Positions 10,759-21,302 of a stretch of 64,000 nt of DNA are shown piece after piece. A program made the translations under genes and the position numbers. The stretch comes from Pyxidicoccus parkwaysis (lineage in GTDB: Bacteria; Myxococcota; Myxococcia; Myxococcales; Myxococcaceae), in assembly GCF_017301735.1 (NCBI RefSeq), contig NZ_CP071090.1, positions 372,001 to 436,000 on the forward strand, in the 5' to 3' direction. Within the stretch, counting starts at the first letter, position 1, and each line of letters starts with the position of its first letter. The notes under the pieces were generated by a model. That model ran no database searches. It had not been told where the DNA came from and worked only from the letters and a program-made list of their open reading frames with translations.

Positions 10759-11757
10759 ACGATTTCCTGCGGCGCATCCTCTTCCTGCCCGAGCAGGGCT
10801 CCACGCTGGCCTCGCGCGTGGACGGCATCCATTACTTCATCATCATCACCACGTTCATCGTGGGCGCGGGCATCGGCCTTACCGGCTTCGTCTTCCTGGT
10901 GCGCTACCGGCGCCGCCAGGCCCATGCCCTCACTCCCCAAATCGAGGCCCCAGCCTGGCTGGAGGCCATCTACATCAGCGTGCCGCTGTCCTTCTTCCTG
11001 CTGTGGGGCGCGCTGGGCTACCAGGACTACGTCTGGTCGCGCACGCCGCCCGAGGGCGCGCTGGACGTCTACGTCACGGGCAAGCAGTGGATGTGGAAGT
11101 TCGCGCACCCGGATGGCCCCGGCGAGGTGAACGTGCTGCACGTGCCGGCGGGCCGCCCGGTGCGGCTGCTCATCACCTCGCGCGACGTCATCCATTCCTT
11201 CTACGTGCCCGAGTTCCGCCTGAAGATGGACGCGCTGCCCGGCCGCTACACGGAGACGTGGTTCGAGGCGGTGCGCCCGGGGCGCTACCAGGTGCTGTGC
11301 GCGGAGTACTGCGGGCTGGACCACTCGCACATGCGCGCGGAGGTGGTGGCGCTGGCGCCCGCCGAGTTCGAGGCGTGGCGCGCCCAGCGGAAGGGGGCCG
11401 AGGTGGCCTCGGGCGCGGGCGTCTCCGAGCCGCTGGTGGAGCAGGGCCGGGCGGTGGCCACGCGCGCGGGCTGCTTCCAGTGCCACACGGTGGACGGCAC
11501 GCCGCACATCGGCCCGACGTGGCGCGGGCTGTACCTGCGCGAGGAGCCGCTGGCCTCCGGAGGCACCATCCGCGCCGACGTGGCCTACCTCACCGAGTCC
11601 ATGATGGACCCTCAGGCGAAGCTGGTGGCGGGCTTCCAGCCGGTGATGCCGTCCTTCCAGGGGCGGCTGAGCGCGGCGGAGGTGGCCTCGCTCGTCGAAT
11701 TCATCCAGTCGCTGCGGCCGGAGCGCCCCGTGCCTCCCGCCGCGCAGGAGCCGGTGT

Positions 11758-11777
<20 letters not shown>
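10755..11777 (+). CDS. coxB: Cytochrome c oxidase subunit II fused to cytochrome c (caa3 type)
   Basis: Receives electrons from ACIII and passes them to subunit I. Two N-terminal membrane spans are followed by the CuA cupredoxin domain: VIHSFYVPEFRLKMDALPG supplies the first His, and CAEYCGLDHSHM holds the two Cys, His and Met ligands. A C-terminal cytochrome c domain has the heme site CFQCHTV and a distal Met in FQPVMPSFQG. The fusion is diagnostic of caa3 oxidases. 340 residues; start overlaps the small membrane gene (ATGA), end overlaps coxA by 20 bases. Confidence 0.95.
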
Positions 11778-13384
<1,607 letters not shown>

Positions 13385-13395
<11 letters not shown>

Positions 13396-14035
13396 GGCCT
13401 CCGTGCGGCCCGTGGTGCCGCAAGCCGGGCACTTCGGTGACGAGGCCTCGCGCCAGGACGCCGCCCACATGGGCATGTGGGTCTTCCTCGCGTCGGAGGT
13501 GATGCTCTTCACCGCCCTCTTCACCGCCTACGCGCTCTACCGGCTCGAGTACCCGGAGGTGTTCCACCACGGACCCGAGCACATGGAGGTGGCGCTGGGC
13601 ACCCTCAACACGTACGTGCTGGTGACGAGCAGCATCCTGGTGGCGCTCGCCACCACCGCGATTCGCGCCGGGAAGGAGCTGCGGGCGGGGGCGCTGCTCG
13701 TGGGGGCCGTGCTGCTGGGGGCGACGTTCCTCTGCATCAAGGGCGTGGAGTACGCGCACCACGTGCGCGAGGGGGCGCTGCCGGGCGCGTACTACACCCT
13801 CGAGAAGTTCGCCGTGCCCGGCGGCAACCTCTACCTCACGCTCTACTGGGTGATGACGGGCGTGCACGCGGTGCACGTGGCGGTGGGCATGGGCGTGCTG
13901 TCCGTTCTGGCCTTCCGCACGCTGGGGGGCGCCTTCAGCGCCAGCTACCACACGCCGCTGGAGCTGGGCGGCATGTACTGGCACCTCGTGGACGTCATCT
14001 GGCTGGTCCTCTGGCCGATTCTGTACCTGGCGTGA
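13385..14035 (+). CDS. coxC: Cytochrome c oxidase subunit III
   Basis: Membrane subunit of 216 residues with about five to seven spans, starting at ATG 13385 inside the coxA 3' end. Typical subunit III sequence: MGMWVFLASEVMLFTALF near the N terminus, then HALHVxxG-like GVHAVHVAVGMG and YWHLVDVIWLVLWPILYL at the C terminus. It stabilises subunit I during proton pumping. Confidence 0.95.
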
Positions 14036-14049
14036 CGGGAGGTGCGCGC

Positions 14050-14421
14050 GTGGCGAGCTCGATGAAGATGCTGGGCGTGGGCGTGGGGCTGCTCGTCCTC
14101 ACCACGCTGTCGTTCCTCCTGTCGAAGCTGCACCTGCAGCACGGCGGGCTGGCGGTGGCGCTCGTCATCGCCGCGGTGAAGGTGGCGCTCATCGCCTTCT
14201 TCTACATGCACCTGTCGGAACGGCCCGGCGGGCCCCGGCTGGTGCTCGGCACGGCGCTCGCCTTCGTCCTCATCCTCGTGGGGCTGGTGCTGGTGGAAGC
14301 CGGAGACCGCGCGAAGCCGACCCTGCCGCCCGGGCCCTTCCAGCCGCTGCTCCTGCCGGGCCGGGACTCCGGGCCCAAGACGGCGTCGCCACGGGACTTT
14401 CCCGGCGACCACATCCCCTGA
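14050..14421 (+). CDS. coxD: Cytochrome c oxidase subunit IV-like protein
   Basis: Small protein of 123 residues with three hydrophobic spans, including VALIAFFYMHLSE, the hallmark of bacterial oxidase subunit IV (prokaryotic COX4). GTG at 14050 was chosen because GGGAGG precedes it at a good distance; no ATG fits better. Last gene of the respiratory operon, 14 bases after coxC. The Pro-rich C-terminal 35 residues are hydrophilic. Confidence 0.88.
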   Translation: MASSMKMLGVGVGLLVLTTLSFLLSKLHLQHGGLAVALVIAAVKVALIAFFYMHLSERPGGPRLVLGTALAFVLILVGLVLVEAGDRAKPTLPPGPFQPLLLPGRDSGPKTASPRDFPGDHIP

Positions 14422-14526
14422 GCGCTTTACAGACATGCGTCTGACGCGGAGCGTGCTCGGGCTCGCCGCGCCGCGCGAAATGTATTGAAACAATGTGCAT
14501 GACGCTGCGTGTCATTGATTTACTGC

Positions 14527-14558
14527 TTTACAAATAATTCGTGATTTCCAGTTATGAT
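14527..14558 (+). promoter_or_regulatory. Possible promoter of the CocE-like hydrolase gene
   Basis: An unusually AT-rich island (about 14480-14560) precedes the hydrolase gene. TATGAT at 14553-14558 is a good -10 candidate, 38 bases before the ATG. The best -35-like hexamers (TTTACA at 14527 or TTACAA at 14528) are 19-20 bases away, longer than ideal. The assignment is tentative. Confidence 0.3.
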
Positions 14559-14596
14559 GCGGCCGGCCGTACTTCCCCCTTGCTGTGGAGGTGTGC

Positions 14597-16168
14597 ATGT
14601 CCTGGCTGCGTGCAATCGCCGTATCCGCGGTGTTGTCGCTGTGCGTTGTCACCTCTCCTGCTGCTGCGTCCTCCTCCTTCCGGAACATCGACATCACCAC
14701 GCGTGACGCGGTGGTCCTGAAGGGCAACGTCTTCACGCCCGATGCCTCGGGGAAACACCCCACCATCGTCTTCATCACCAGCTGGGCGCTGCCCAACCTG
14801 GAGTACCTCGCGCAGGCGGCGCAGCTCGCGGATGCCGGGTACGTGGTCGTCTCGTACACGCCGCGAGGCTTCTACACGTCGGGCGGCGGCATCGACACGG
14901 CGGGCCCGAAGGACATCGGCGACCTGACCGAGGTCATCAACTGGACGCTCGCGAATACGCCCGCGGAGCCGACGCGCCTGGGCGTGGCGGGTGTCTCCTA
15001 TGGCGCGGGCATGGCGCTGATTGGCGCGGCCTTCGACTCGCGCATCCGCGCGGTGGCCGCGCTGAGCTGCTGGACGGACCTCACGTACTCGCTGTTCGCC
15101 AACAACACGCGCCACCTGCAGAGCGCCGGGCTGCTGTGGCTGTCGGCGGAGCTGACGGGGACGCCGTCGACGGAGCTGCGGCAGGCGCTCACGAACTTCT
15201 TCGCCAACCAGAACGTGCCGGACGTCATCACCTACTCGCAGGCGCGCGGCGCCGCGACGTACCTGGACCGCATCAACGCGAACCGTCCCGCCATCCTCAT
15301 GGCCAACGCTTATGGCGACAGCTTCTTCGCGCCCAACCAGCTCTCGGACTTCTTCACGAAGCTGACGGGGCCGAAGCGGCTGGAGCTGCGCCCGGGGGAC
15401 CACGCCATCCCCGAGCTGACCGGCATCCTCGGCCTGCCCAACGACGCCTGGACGAGCACCCGCCGCTGGTTCGACTACCACCTGCGCGGGGTGAGCAACG
15501 GCATCGGCTCGGAGAGCCCGGTGCAGCTCCAGATTCGGGGGCAGAGCACTTATGAGGGCTTCGCGTCGTGGAGCGCCATCTCGAAGAGCACTGCGCGCTA
15601 CAACCTGAGCGAGGTGCACTGGTGGAGCAGCGAGGGTGATTTGACGACGGGCTCGCAGGCGGCCTGGAGCAAGACCATCATCGCCGGCGATGACACCGTG
15701 GCCAACGGCGGCATCGTGCTGCTGACGAACGGCGCGGAGGCCATCACCGGCGAGCCGCCCACGGCGTGGATTCCGGCGGTGGACCGCGACAACGCGGGCG
15801 TCTGGCAGTCGGACGGGTTCTCCAGCGCGCAGCGCGTGCGCGGGGCCGCGCACCTGCGCCTGACGCTCACTCCGAGCAACTCCGGGCAGACGACCATCGT
15901 CGCCTATCTCTACGACACGGACTGGAGCGGGACGGGCAGCCTCGTCACGCACATCCCCGTCACCCTGCGCGACGCCGTGGCCGGCCAGGCGCGGACGGTG
16001 GACGCGGACTTCCCGGCGACGGCGTATGACATCCCGAGCGGCCACCGCCTCTCGCTGGTCATCGACACCGTGGACCCGCTCTACGCGGACAAGGCGCCGG
16101 CCTTCTCGCTGGTGACGTTCTCCTCGCCGTCGAGCGCTCCGTCGTACGTGTCCCTGCCGCTGAAGTGA
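14597..16168 (+). CDS. Secreted CocE/NonD-family alpha/beta-hydrolase
   Basis: Protein of 523 residues with a signal peptide (about 1-25, ending AAASS). The alpha/beta-hydrolase core shows the nucleophile elbow GVSYGAGM (GxSxG, Ser near 137) and a GDHAIPEL segment that could hold the catalytic His. A C-terminal beta-rich jelly-roll domain (from about 360) fits the CocE / X-Pro dipeptidyl peptidase family. It is likely exported and hydrolyses an ester or peptide bond, with substrate unknown. ATG at 14597 was chosen over GTG 14585 because GGAGG lies seven bases upstream. Transcribed alone; converges on the Imm49 gene. Confidence 0.82.
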   Translation: MSWLRAIAVSAVLSLCVVTSPAAASSSFRNIDITTRDAVVLKGNVFTPDASGKHPTIVFITSWALPNLEYLAQAAQLADAGYVVVSYTPRGFYTSGGGIDTAGPKDIGDLTEVINWTLANTPAEPTRLGVAGVSYGAGMALIGAAFDSRIRAVAALSCWTDLTYSLFANNTRHLQSAGLLWLSAELTGTPSTELRQALTNFFANQNVPDVITYSQARGAATYLDRINANRPAILMANAYGDSFFAPNQLSDFFTKLTGPKRLELRPGDHAIPELTGILGLPNDAWTSTRRWFDYHLRGVSNGIGSESPVQLQIRGQSTYEGFASWSAISKSTARYNLSEVHWWSSEGDLTTGSQAAWSKTIIAGDDTVANGGIVLLTNGAEAITGEPPTAWIPAVDRDNAGVWQSDGFSSAQRVRGAAHLRLTLTPSNSGQTTIVAYLYDTDWSGTGSLVTHIPVTLRDAVAGQARTVDADFPATAYDIPSGHRLSLVIDTVDPLYADKAPAFSLVTFSSPSSAPSYVSLPLK

Positions 16169-16220
16169 GGCAGGGCTCACGCCGGGAATGAGCACGCCAC
16201 GCCGGGGAAGTGTTTCCTGG

Positions 16221-16314
16221 CGTGGCACCCGGCGGGCCGTGCGTCAGGGGCGGGCTTCGCGCACGCGGTGGACGTGCCTGACGTGGCACCCGGCGAGCCG
16301 TGCGTCAGGAGCGG
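16221..16314. repeat. Two-copy 33-base direct repeat, period 61
   Basis: CGTGGCACCCGGCG-G-GCCGTGCGTCAGG-G-GCGG at 16221-16253 recurs at 16282-16314 with two G-to-A differences. It lies between the convergent hydrolase and Imm49 genes. The repeat unit is itself partly self-complementary (GGCACCC...), so it may act in transcript-end formation. No gene is present in 16169-16355. Confidence 0.6.
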
Positions 16315-16355
16315 TCCCCTTGGACGCTGGGCACTTCCTGGTCATGCACACGGCG

Positions 16356-17117
16356 TTACCACGGTGCGCGGGCGAGGCTGGGCAAGAAGATGTACTCGGT
16401 TTGCACGGCAAGCCCACGCCGTTGGGCCAGCCGCAGCAGCGCGAGTCCCTCCACGGACACATAGCGTTCCGTCAGCGAGCACTCGTCCTCCGCACTCATG
16501 ATTCGCGCCATCGCGTCGTGACGGGACGCGTGCTCCGTCAGCAGGTCATCAAGCGCCGCGTCAAAGGCATCCTGCTTCCGCGCCACCAACGCCCGGCCCA
16601 TGGCGAGCCGGGGCGCCTCCTGTCCTTCAAGTACGTGCTCCAGCGCATCCAGCAACGGCTCGGCTCTGCCGGGTGCCGCGTCCGCGTCCAGCGCCAGCAG
16701 CCCCAGCAGGCGCGCGTAGAGGAAGTCTTCCTCGTGCTCGTACGCTTTGACGGGCGTGTCGGAGGACAGGCGGACAATGTCCCGCGCCAGCTCATCCGCG
16801 CCTACCGCCAGCGCGTCGCAAAGAGGCCCATGGTGCCCGGTGGCGGTGAAGCGGTTGAAGGGCCGCCGTGCGCCAATGGCCCACTGGAGCAACTGACGCC
16901 GCGCCTCAGCGGAGTGCTGGAGACACAGGCGGAAGGCATCCCTGTCCACCTCCGTGAGCAGCCGGGCAATGCCCGCGGCGCGGAGGTAGCGCGAGAGGTG
17001 GAACAGGATGCGTTCCGTTTTTTCTGGAGGGTGCCCGCCCTGCTCGAGGGCATGTTCCAGCAGCGCGGCACTTGCGGTGGCGGACGCGGCTACGGCACGC
17101 ATGTCGAGCTTGTTCAT
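16356..17117 (-). CDS. Imm49-like immunity protein
   Basis: All-alpha soluble protein of 253 residues starting MNKLDMRAVAASATASAALL. The sequence (RYLRAAGIARLLTEVDRDAF..CLQHSAEARRQLLQWAIGARRPFNRFTATG..) resembles the Imm49 immunity family. The start overlaps the stop of the Imm11-like gene (ATGA), so it is co-translated as third gene of the AHH-toxin cassette. It presumably neutralises the AHH toxin or a related toxin; which of the two immunity proteins is cognate cannot be read from sequence. Confidence 0.62.
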   Translation of the reverse strand: MNKLDMRAVAASATASAALLEHALEQGGHPPEKTERILFHLSRYLRAAGIARLLTEVDRDAFRLCLQHSAEARRQLLQWAIGARRPFNRFTATGHHGPLCDALAVGADELARDIVRLSSDTPVKAYEHEEDFLYARLLGLLALDADAAPGRAEPLLDALEHVLEGQEAPRLAMGRALVARKQDAFDAALDDLLTEHASRHDAMARIMSAEDECSLTERYVSVEGLALLRLAQRRGLAVQTEYIFLPSLARAPW

Positions 17118-17746
17118 TCGCGGAGTGCGCCCCACTCCTCGCCGTAGGACTCCATGAGCTGGAAGAGCATTCCGTCGCATCCCGCGAGGAGGATGTCGTC
17201 GGCGAGGTCCTGCCTCACGATGACGAGATTGCTCTTCTCCTTTAGCCGGAAGAGCCTGGCATCCGGCGGAATCTTCGCGCGGTCCAGCGCCAGTCGGTAG
17301 AAGTGGAAGACCTGGTCTGGACGGATGGATGAAGCCGCGAACTTTGATTGTGCGTGATCCACGCACTCCACGGTGCCAAGAGGATTGGCGATGAAGTAGC
17401 GCTCCGGGATGAGGCGGCCCTTCTGGTTGCGCACGTGCACCGGGAGGAACTCGATTTCGGCGCCGGACTTCTCCTCCAGCACGCCCTTGAGCTTCTCGGA
17501 GACGATGAGCAGGTGCAGGGTGTTGGGAATGGAGTCCGTCAGCTTGACGCCGTAGTCGTCCGACAGTTGAAAGACACTGTCGGTGGGGAACCAGGACTTC
17601 ACCGACTCGCCCTCATGCAGGAGGTACGAATCCATGCAGTGCATGAGGAAGTCCGAGTCCTGAGTTATCCACGCGAAGGCGTCATCCTCGTCGTCCTTCA
17701 CCCACGGGAAGTACCGCATTGAGGATATCCCTTTCGATTCAGACAT
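17114..17746 (-). CDS. Imm11/DUF1629-like immunity protein
   Basis: Soluble protein of 210 residues. The central part (IPNTLHLLIVSEKLKGVLEE, then EFLPVHVRNQKGRLIPERYFIANPLGTVECVD) follows the Imm11 (DUF1629) pattern familiar from myxobacterial toxin loci. ATG at 17746 is preceded by GGAGGAGCAG, a strong ribosome site, and lies inside the 3' end of the AHH gene (8-base overlap). It is likely an immunity factor for the upstream nuclease. Confidence 0.72.
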   Translation of the reverse strand: MSESKGISSMRYFPWVKDDEDDAFAWITQDSDFLMHCMDSYLLHEGESVKSWFPTDSVFQLSDDYGVKLTDSIPNTLHLLIVSEKLKGVLEEKSGAEIEFLPVHVRNQKGRLIPERYFIANPLGTVECVDHAQSKFAASSIRPDQVFHFYRLALDRAKIPPDARLFRLKEKSNLVIVRQDLADDILLAGCDGMLFQLMESYGEEWGALRE

Positions 17747-18497
17747 CTGCTCCTCCAGGATTCCAACGTGGCTTCACGGGTTTGAGCTTGATGAGTGCGT
17801 TGATGGTGGCACCCTGCCCGAGCGGACGGCTCTCTCCAAACCGCACGATGTATTCCCAGTAGCGGTCTTGCAGCCGGAACAACTCTTCCGGAATGGACTG
17901 AGGCGGCTTCCAGTCCGCGCAGACCTTCACCAACTGGCCGCGCAACAGGCGTTTCAGGTCTGCACAATCCGCTTTCACCAGGGCGGTATAGTCCTTGTGG
18001 CAGTCCAGATGAGCGGGCAGCCGGTGCACGTTGCAGTAGCGCAGCACCCGCTCCCTGCGCGCCTCAATCGTGAGTGCATACACCTCCACGGCGTTGGAGA
18101 AGCTCGGCAGGAAGATGATGTTCCCGCCGTTGTTCACGTCGTAGAGCACGCGCTTGAGGATTTCGAGCTCGTCCTCCGTGAACACCACGTCCGGGGTGAA
18201 TGTCTCGCAGGGCACGAGGTGGTGGGCCGCGTTGGGGTAGGGCTTCTGGCCGCTGAGGAACTGCTCGAAGTGGTAGAGCGCCGCATGCGCCGCGCTGTGT
18301 TTGGGGATGGCCGCCGAGCTCGGCGACACGTTGTAGTGGCGCAGGTACCCCAGAATCTTCGCGTCGTTGTCATAGACAGGCACGCGTCGGCCCGGGTTGC
18401 CCGCCAGCGCGGCATGGCCCGCCTGACGATAATCGCTGCTACGCCCCAGGCGCGCCCGGATGGGCATGCTGCTCAGGATGTGGTCGTCCTCGGCCAT
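17739..18497 (-). CDS. AHH-domain nuclease toxin
   Basis: Protein of 252 residues without signal peptide. It contains the AHH nuclease signature AAHHLVP (two catalytic His), followed by NNGGNIIFLP and a later Cys-His-Lys-Asp-Tyr segment (CHKDY), consistent with the HNH/Endo VII-like fold of polymorphic toxins. ATG at 18497 has GGGGGAAG upstream; a longer frame starts at 18533 without family-like sequence. Head gene of a toxin - Imm11 - Imm49 operon. No delivery domain is visible, so export would need a T6SS-type or adaptor route, or the gene is a displaced toxin. Confidence 0.75.
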   Translation of the reverse strand: MAEDDHILSSMPIRARLGRSSDYRQAGHAALAGNPGRRVPVYDNDAKILGYLRHYNVSPSSAAIPKHSAAHAALYHFEQFLSGQKPYPNAAHHLVPCETFTPDVVFTEDELEILKRVLYDVNNGGNIIFLPSFSNAVEVYALTIEARRERVLRYCNVHRLPAHLDCHKDYTALVKADCADLKRLLRGQLVKVCADWKPPQSIPEELFRLQDRYWEYIVRFGESRPLGQGATINALIKLKPVKPRWNPGGADV

Positions 18498-18711
18498 CGC
18501 TTCCCCCCAGCCACCGAGCTTCCGGCAGGCCAAGGGTAGCCAGGGGATTCAGCCTGAAGAAAGACACCGGGCGCCGAGCCGCTGCCGCAGAGGGAGGACT
18601 CACCTACCCGCGTCCCATGGAAACATCACGTTGCCGACAATGACGGTGCGGCCGGTGTTCGCCTCCTTCGGCTCGAGCATGGAGGTCCCCTGGACTGTGA
18701 ACGGGGACAGC

Positions 18712-19266
18712 TCAGCGGGCCTCGCGCACGCCGTGGATGGTGCGGCGCACCCGGTCCGCGGCTGCCAGCGTGCGGCGCATGGGGACGACGAGCGCGAGCG
18801 ATGCGCCGAACGCCAGGTGCAGCAGGAGCATCGCCGCGTGCGGTGCCTCGCGCGTCAGCGGTGGCGAGGCGAAGGGCGCCACCATCGGCAGCATGACGGC
18901 CTGGAGCCCCAGGGCCATCAAAAAGCCCAGCGACAACGCCGCCACCGAGGTGCCTCCACGCGGCAGCAGCAGGGCGAAGAGGGTGGCGATTCCGCCCGCC
19001 GTGGCCACGTGCACGCCCAGGCCCAGCACCACGGGCCAGGCGCCCTCGGGTGACTCGCGGAAGAAGAGGCCTCCCGCGAGCCGGGGCGCCAACCAGACGT
19101 CCCCGTGGGTGAGCGCGCCCAGTGGCAGCGCCAACGCCACCATGACGAGCGCCCCCACCATGCCCGCCACGGCCCCGGGCAGCAGCACGTCGCGAAGGAG
19201 GTTCCACTCCGACGCCTCCTCTTGCGTCTCGTGGAGGCGCTGGCGGACCTCTCGGATGTGCGTCAT
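18712..19266 (-). CDS. Integral membrane protein of the formate dehydrogenase operon
   Basis: Protein of 184 residues with about four to five hydrophobic spans after a charged N-terminal segment (MTHIREVRQRLHETQEEASE). I recognise no domain. It starts 12 bases after the NrfD-like gene, so it is the last gene of the formate dehydrogenase operon and may be an accessory membrane subunit. Confidence 0.7.
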   Translation of the reverse strand: MTHIREVRQRLHETQEEASEWNLLRDVLLPGAVAGMVGALVMVALALPLGALTHGDVWLAPRLAGGLFFRESPEGAWPVVLGLGVHVATAGGIATLFALLLPRGGTSVAALSLGFLMALGLQAVMLPMVAPFASPPLTREAPHAAMLLLHLAFGASLALVVPMRRTLAAADRVRRTIHGVREAR

Positions 19267-19278
19267 GGCGACCTCCAG

Positions 19279-20505
19279 TCAGGAGACGACGGGCAGGGGA
19301 AACCGCAGCGGCTTGCCGTCCGAGGCCACCGTGTTCTTCGCCACCTCGGCTGCGCCCAGCCCCTGGCGCTGCGGCACGAAGGTGGCGTGCGGGTCCTTCG
19401 ACGACACCTTGCCCGCGTCGTAGATGGCGTAGCGCGTGGCCACCGCTCCCGCCGTGCCCAGCACGCCCGAGGCCACCTGCTTCCAGCGCTGCCGGCCCGG
19501 CAGCAAATCCAGCACGAGGCTCGCCGCGGTACACAGGCGGGCCGCCTTCCAGAGCGTGCCGGCGCGGCCCTGCTTCAGGTGCCGGGACACCTCCTCGGAA
19601 CGGGACAGCTCGCGCTCCACGGCGACCTCGGCGGCGAGCTCGCCCACCTTGCCGAGGAGGCCGAAGCGCCGCACCACCCGGCGCTCTCGCTCCGAGTCCT
19701 CCGGCAGCAATTGCAACAGGCCCGCCGCGCTCGCCATGCCCGAGGCCATGAACATGAAGGGCAGGGTGCGCCGCGTCCGCTGCCACACGGGAATGGCCGT
19801 GTTCGAGAGGAGCACGGCCGTGTAGCCCGCCAGCGGCAGGCCCAGCACTCCCGCCACGACGGAGGCCCCGGTGCCCAGGGCCTCCAGCGCACCGCCCCGG
19901 CGCCTCGACATGCCCGCCACCCTGGAGGCGCCGATGCCCAGTCGCTCCACCACGCCACCCTCACGCCGCAGCAGCGGGGCTCCCACCGCGAGCGTGTTCA
20001 TTGCGCCGGACACCGAGAGAATCCACGCCCCCATGTTCATGGGCGACGTGGGCCGGAACATGCGCAGCATGTTCAGGAAGCGCGCGGGCCGCCCGAGGTC
20101 CTCGATGAGCAGCCCCGAGCCCACCACGTCTCCCGCGAAGCCCACCCACCGGCACCGGCGCCCCAGCGTCTCCAGCTCGCGTCCACCCAGGAGCTCCAAC
20201 GCCGCGCCCAGCGCGCTCGCCGCGCCCGCCAGGCCTCCCACGTAGAAGTAGAGCGGAATGGTGGGCAGCCACACCGGCGCCTTGATGGCGGGCACGCCGT
20301 AGTAGCTCGGCGCGTCCTGCGCGGGGCCGGAGCGCGAGGGAATGGTGGTGAGCAGCGTGGGCACCGGATGCGCCTTGGCCAGGTCCTTCACCTCCTGACC
20401 CGCGGCCTCGCCCGCCAGCACGCCCCTGCGCGGGTTGATGTTGCGCCCGTCATGGGCCCGCTCGAGCTGCTCCAGCCGCGTGCCGCCTTCCTCCAGGGAC
20501 TTCAT
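19279..20505 (-). CDS. NrfD/PsrC-family membrane subunit of formate dehydrogenase
   Basis: Membrane protein of 408 residues with about eight spans, NrfD-like (YGVPAIKAPVWLPTIPLYFYVGGLAGA and GWVGFAGDVVGSGLLIEDLGRPARFLNMLR-type segments). It should take electrons from the Fe-S subunit and reduce menaquinone, replacing the cytochrome b subunit of the E. coli enzyme. ATG at 20505 overlaps the stop of the Fe-S subunit gene. The earlier in-frame Met at 20586 lies inside that gene and gives only low-complexity sequence. Confidence 0.85.
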   Translation of the reverse strand: MKSLEEGGTRLEQLERAHDGRNINPRRGVLAGEAAGQEVKDLAKAHPVPTLLTTIPSRSGPAQDAPSYYGVPAIKAPVWLPTIPLYFYVGGLAGAASALGAALELLGGRELETLGRRCRWVGFAGDVVGSGLLIEDLGRPARFLNMLRMFRPTSPMNMGAWILSVSGAMNTLAVGAPLLRREGGVVERLGIGASRVAGMSRRRGGALEALGTGASVVAGVLGLPLAGYTAVLLSNTAIPVWQRTRRTLPFMFMASGMASAAGLLQLLPEDSERERRVVRRFGLLGKVGELAAEVAVERELSRSEEVSRHLKQGRAGTLWKAARLCTAASLVLDLLPGRQRWKQVASGVLGTAGAVATRYAIYDAGKVSSKDPHATFVPQRQGLGAAEVAKNTVASDGKPLRFPLPVVS

Positions 20506-21299
20506 GTCCGCGCCCCCCGCTCCATCAGCACCACGCCCAGGGCCGCCGCGGCCATGCCCAGCGCTCCCAGCGCCACGGAGGTCCACGCGCCCCGCTGCTT
20601 CATCGTCGGCACCACCGGGTCCGGCGGCAGGTTGTAGACCTCGGGCTTGTCCACCAGCAGGAAGAAGGCGTTGAGCCCGCCCGTGCCCGGCTGGCTCTCC
20701 GCGTCCTTGCCGTACAGGTACGCGTCCGTCACGCCCTGCTCGTGCAGCGCGCGCACCCGGCTCTCCGCGCGCGCGTGCAATTCATCCAGGTCCCCGTAGA
20801 CGATGGACTCGGTGGGGCACGCCTTCGCGCACGCGGGCGTCATCCCCTCGCCGAGTCGGTCGTAGCAGAGCGTGCACTTCCACGCGCGCCCGTCATCCTC
20901 GCGCCGGTCGATGACGCCGAAGGGGCACGCCACCACGCAGTAGCCGCAGCCGTTGCACACGTCGGGCTGCACGTACACCGTGTCGAACTCGGTGCGCATG
21001 ATGGCGCCGGTGGGGCACGCCTCCAGGCACCCGGCCCGCTGGCAGTGCTTGCACACGTCCGACATCATCAGCCAAGAGAAGTCCCCCACGCCCGTCGTCT
21101 GCCCCTGCAGCGGCACCGGCCGCTCCACGAAGGCCACGTGCCGCCACGTCGAGGCGCCCAGGTCCCCGGTGTTGTCGAAGGACATGCCGGTGAAGTGCAG
21201 GCCGTCGTCGGGGAGCTGGTTCCACTGCTTGCACGCCACCTCGCACGCCTTGCAGCCGATGCAGACCGTGGTGTCGGTGAAGAAGCCCTTGCGTCCCAT
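20502..21299 (-). CDS. Formate dehydrogenase Fe-S subunit
   Basis: Electron-transfer subunit with four ferredoxin-type clusters: CIGCKACEVACKQWN, CKHCQRAGCLEACPTGAI, CNGCGYCVVACPFGVID, and CTLCYDRL paired with ACAKACPTESI. A single C-terminal span (about 243-262) anchors it, as in FdnH. 265 residues. Begins three bases after the catalytic subunit and overlaps the NrfD-like gene (ATGA). It links the molybdenum/tungsten site to the quinone-reactive membrane subunit. Confidence 0.93.
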   Translation of the reverse strand: MGRKGFFTDTTVCIGCKACEVACKQWNQLPDDGLHFTGMSFDNTGDLGASTWRHVAFVERPVPLQGQTTGVGDFSWLMMSDVCKHCQRAGCLEACPTGAIMRTEFDTVYVQPDVCNGCGYCVVACPFGVIDRREDDGRAWKCTLCYDRLGEGMTPACAKACPTESIVYGDLDELHARAESRVRALHEQGVTDAYLYGKDAESQPGTGGLNAFFLLVDKPEVYNLPPDPVVPTMKQRGAWTSVALGALGMAAAALGVVLMERGART

Positions 21300-21302
21300 G
21301 GG

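Noticed and set aside
16221..16314. CRISPR-like repeat
   Set aside because: Only two copies with a 28-base gap and no cas genes anywhere in the window.
16188..17147. 319-codon plus-strand frame over the Imm49 gene
   Set aside because: No domain or ribosome site; the minus strand has overlapping-operon structure and family similarity.
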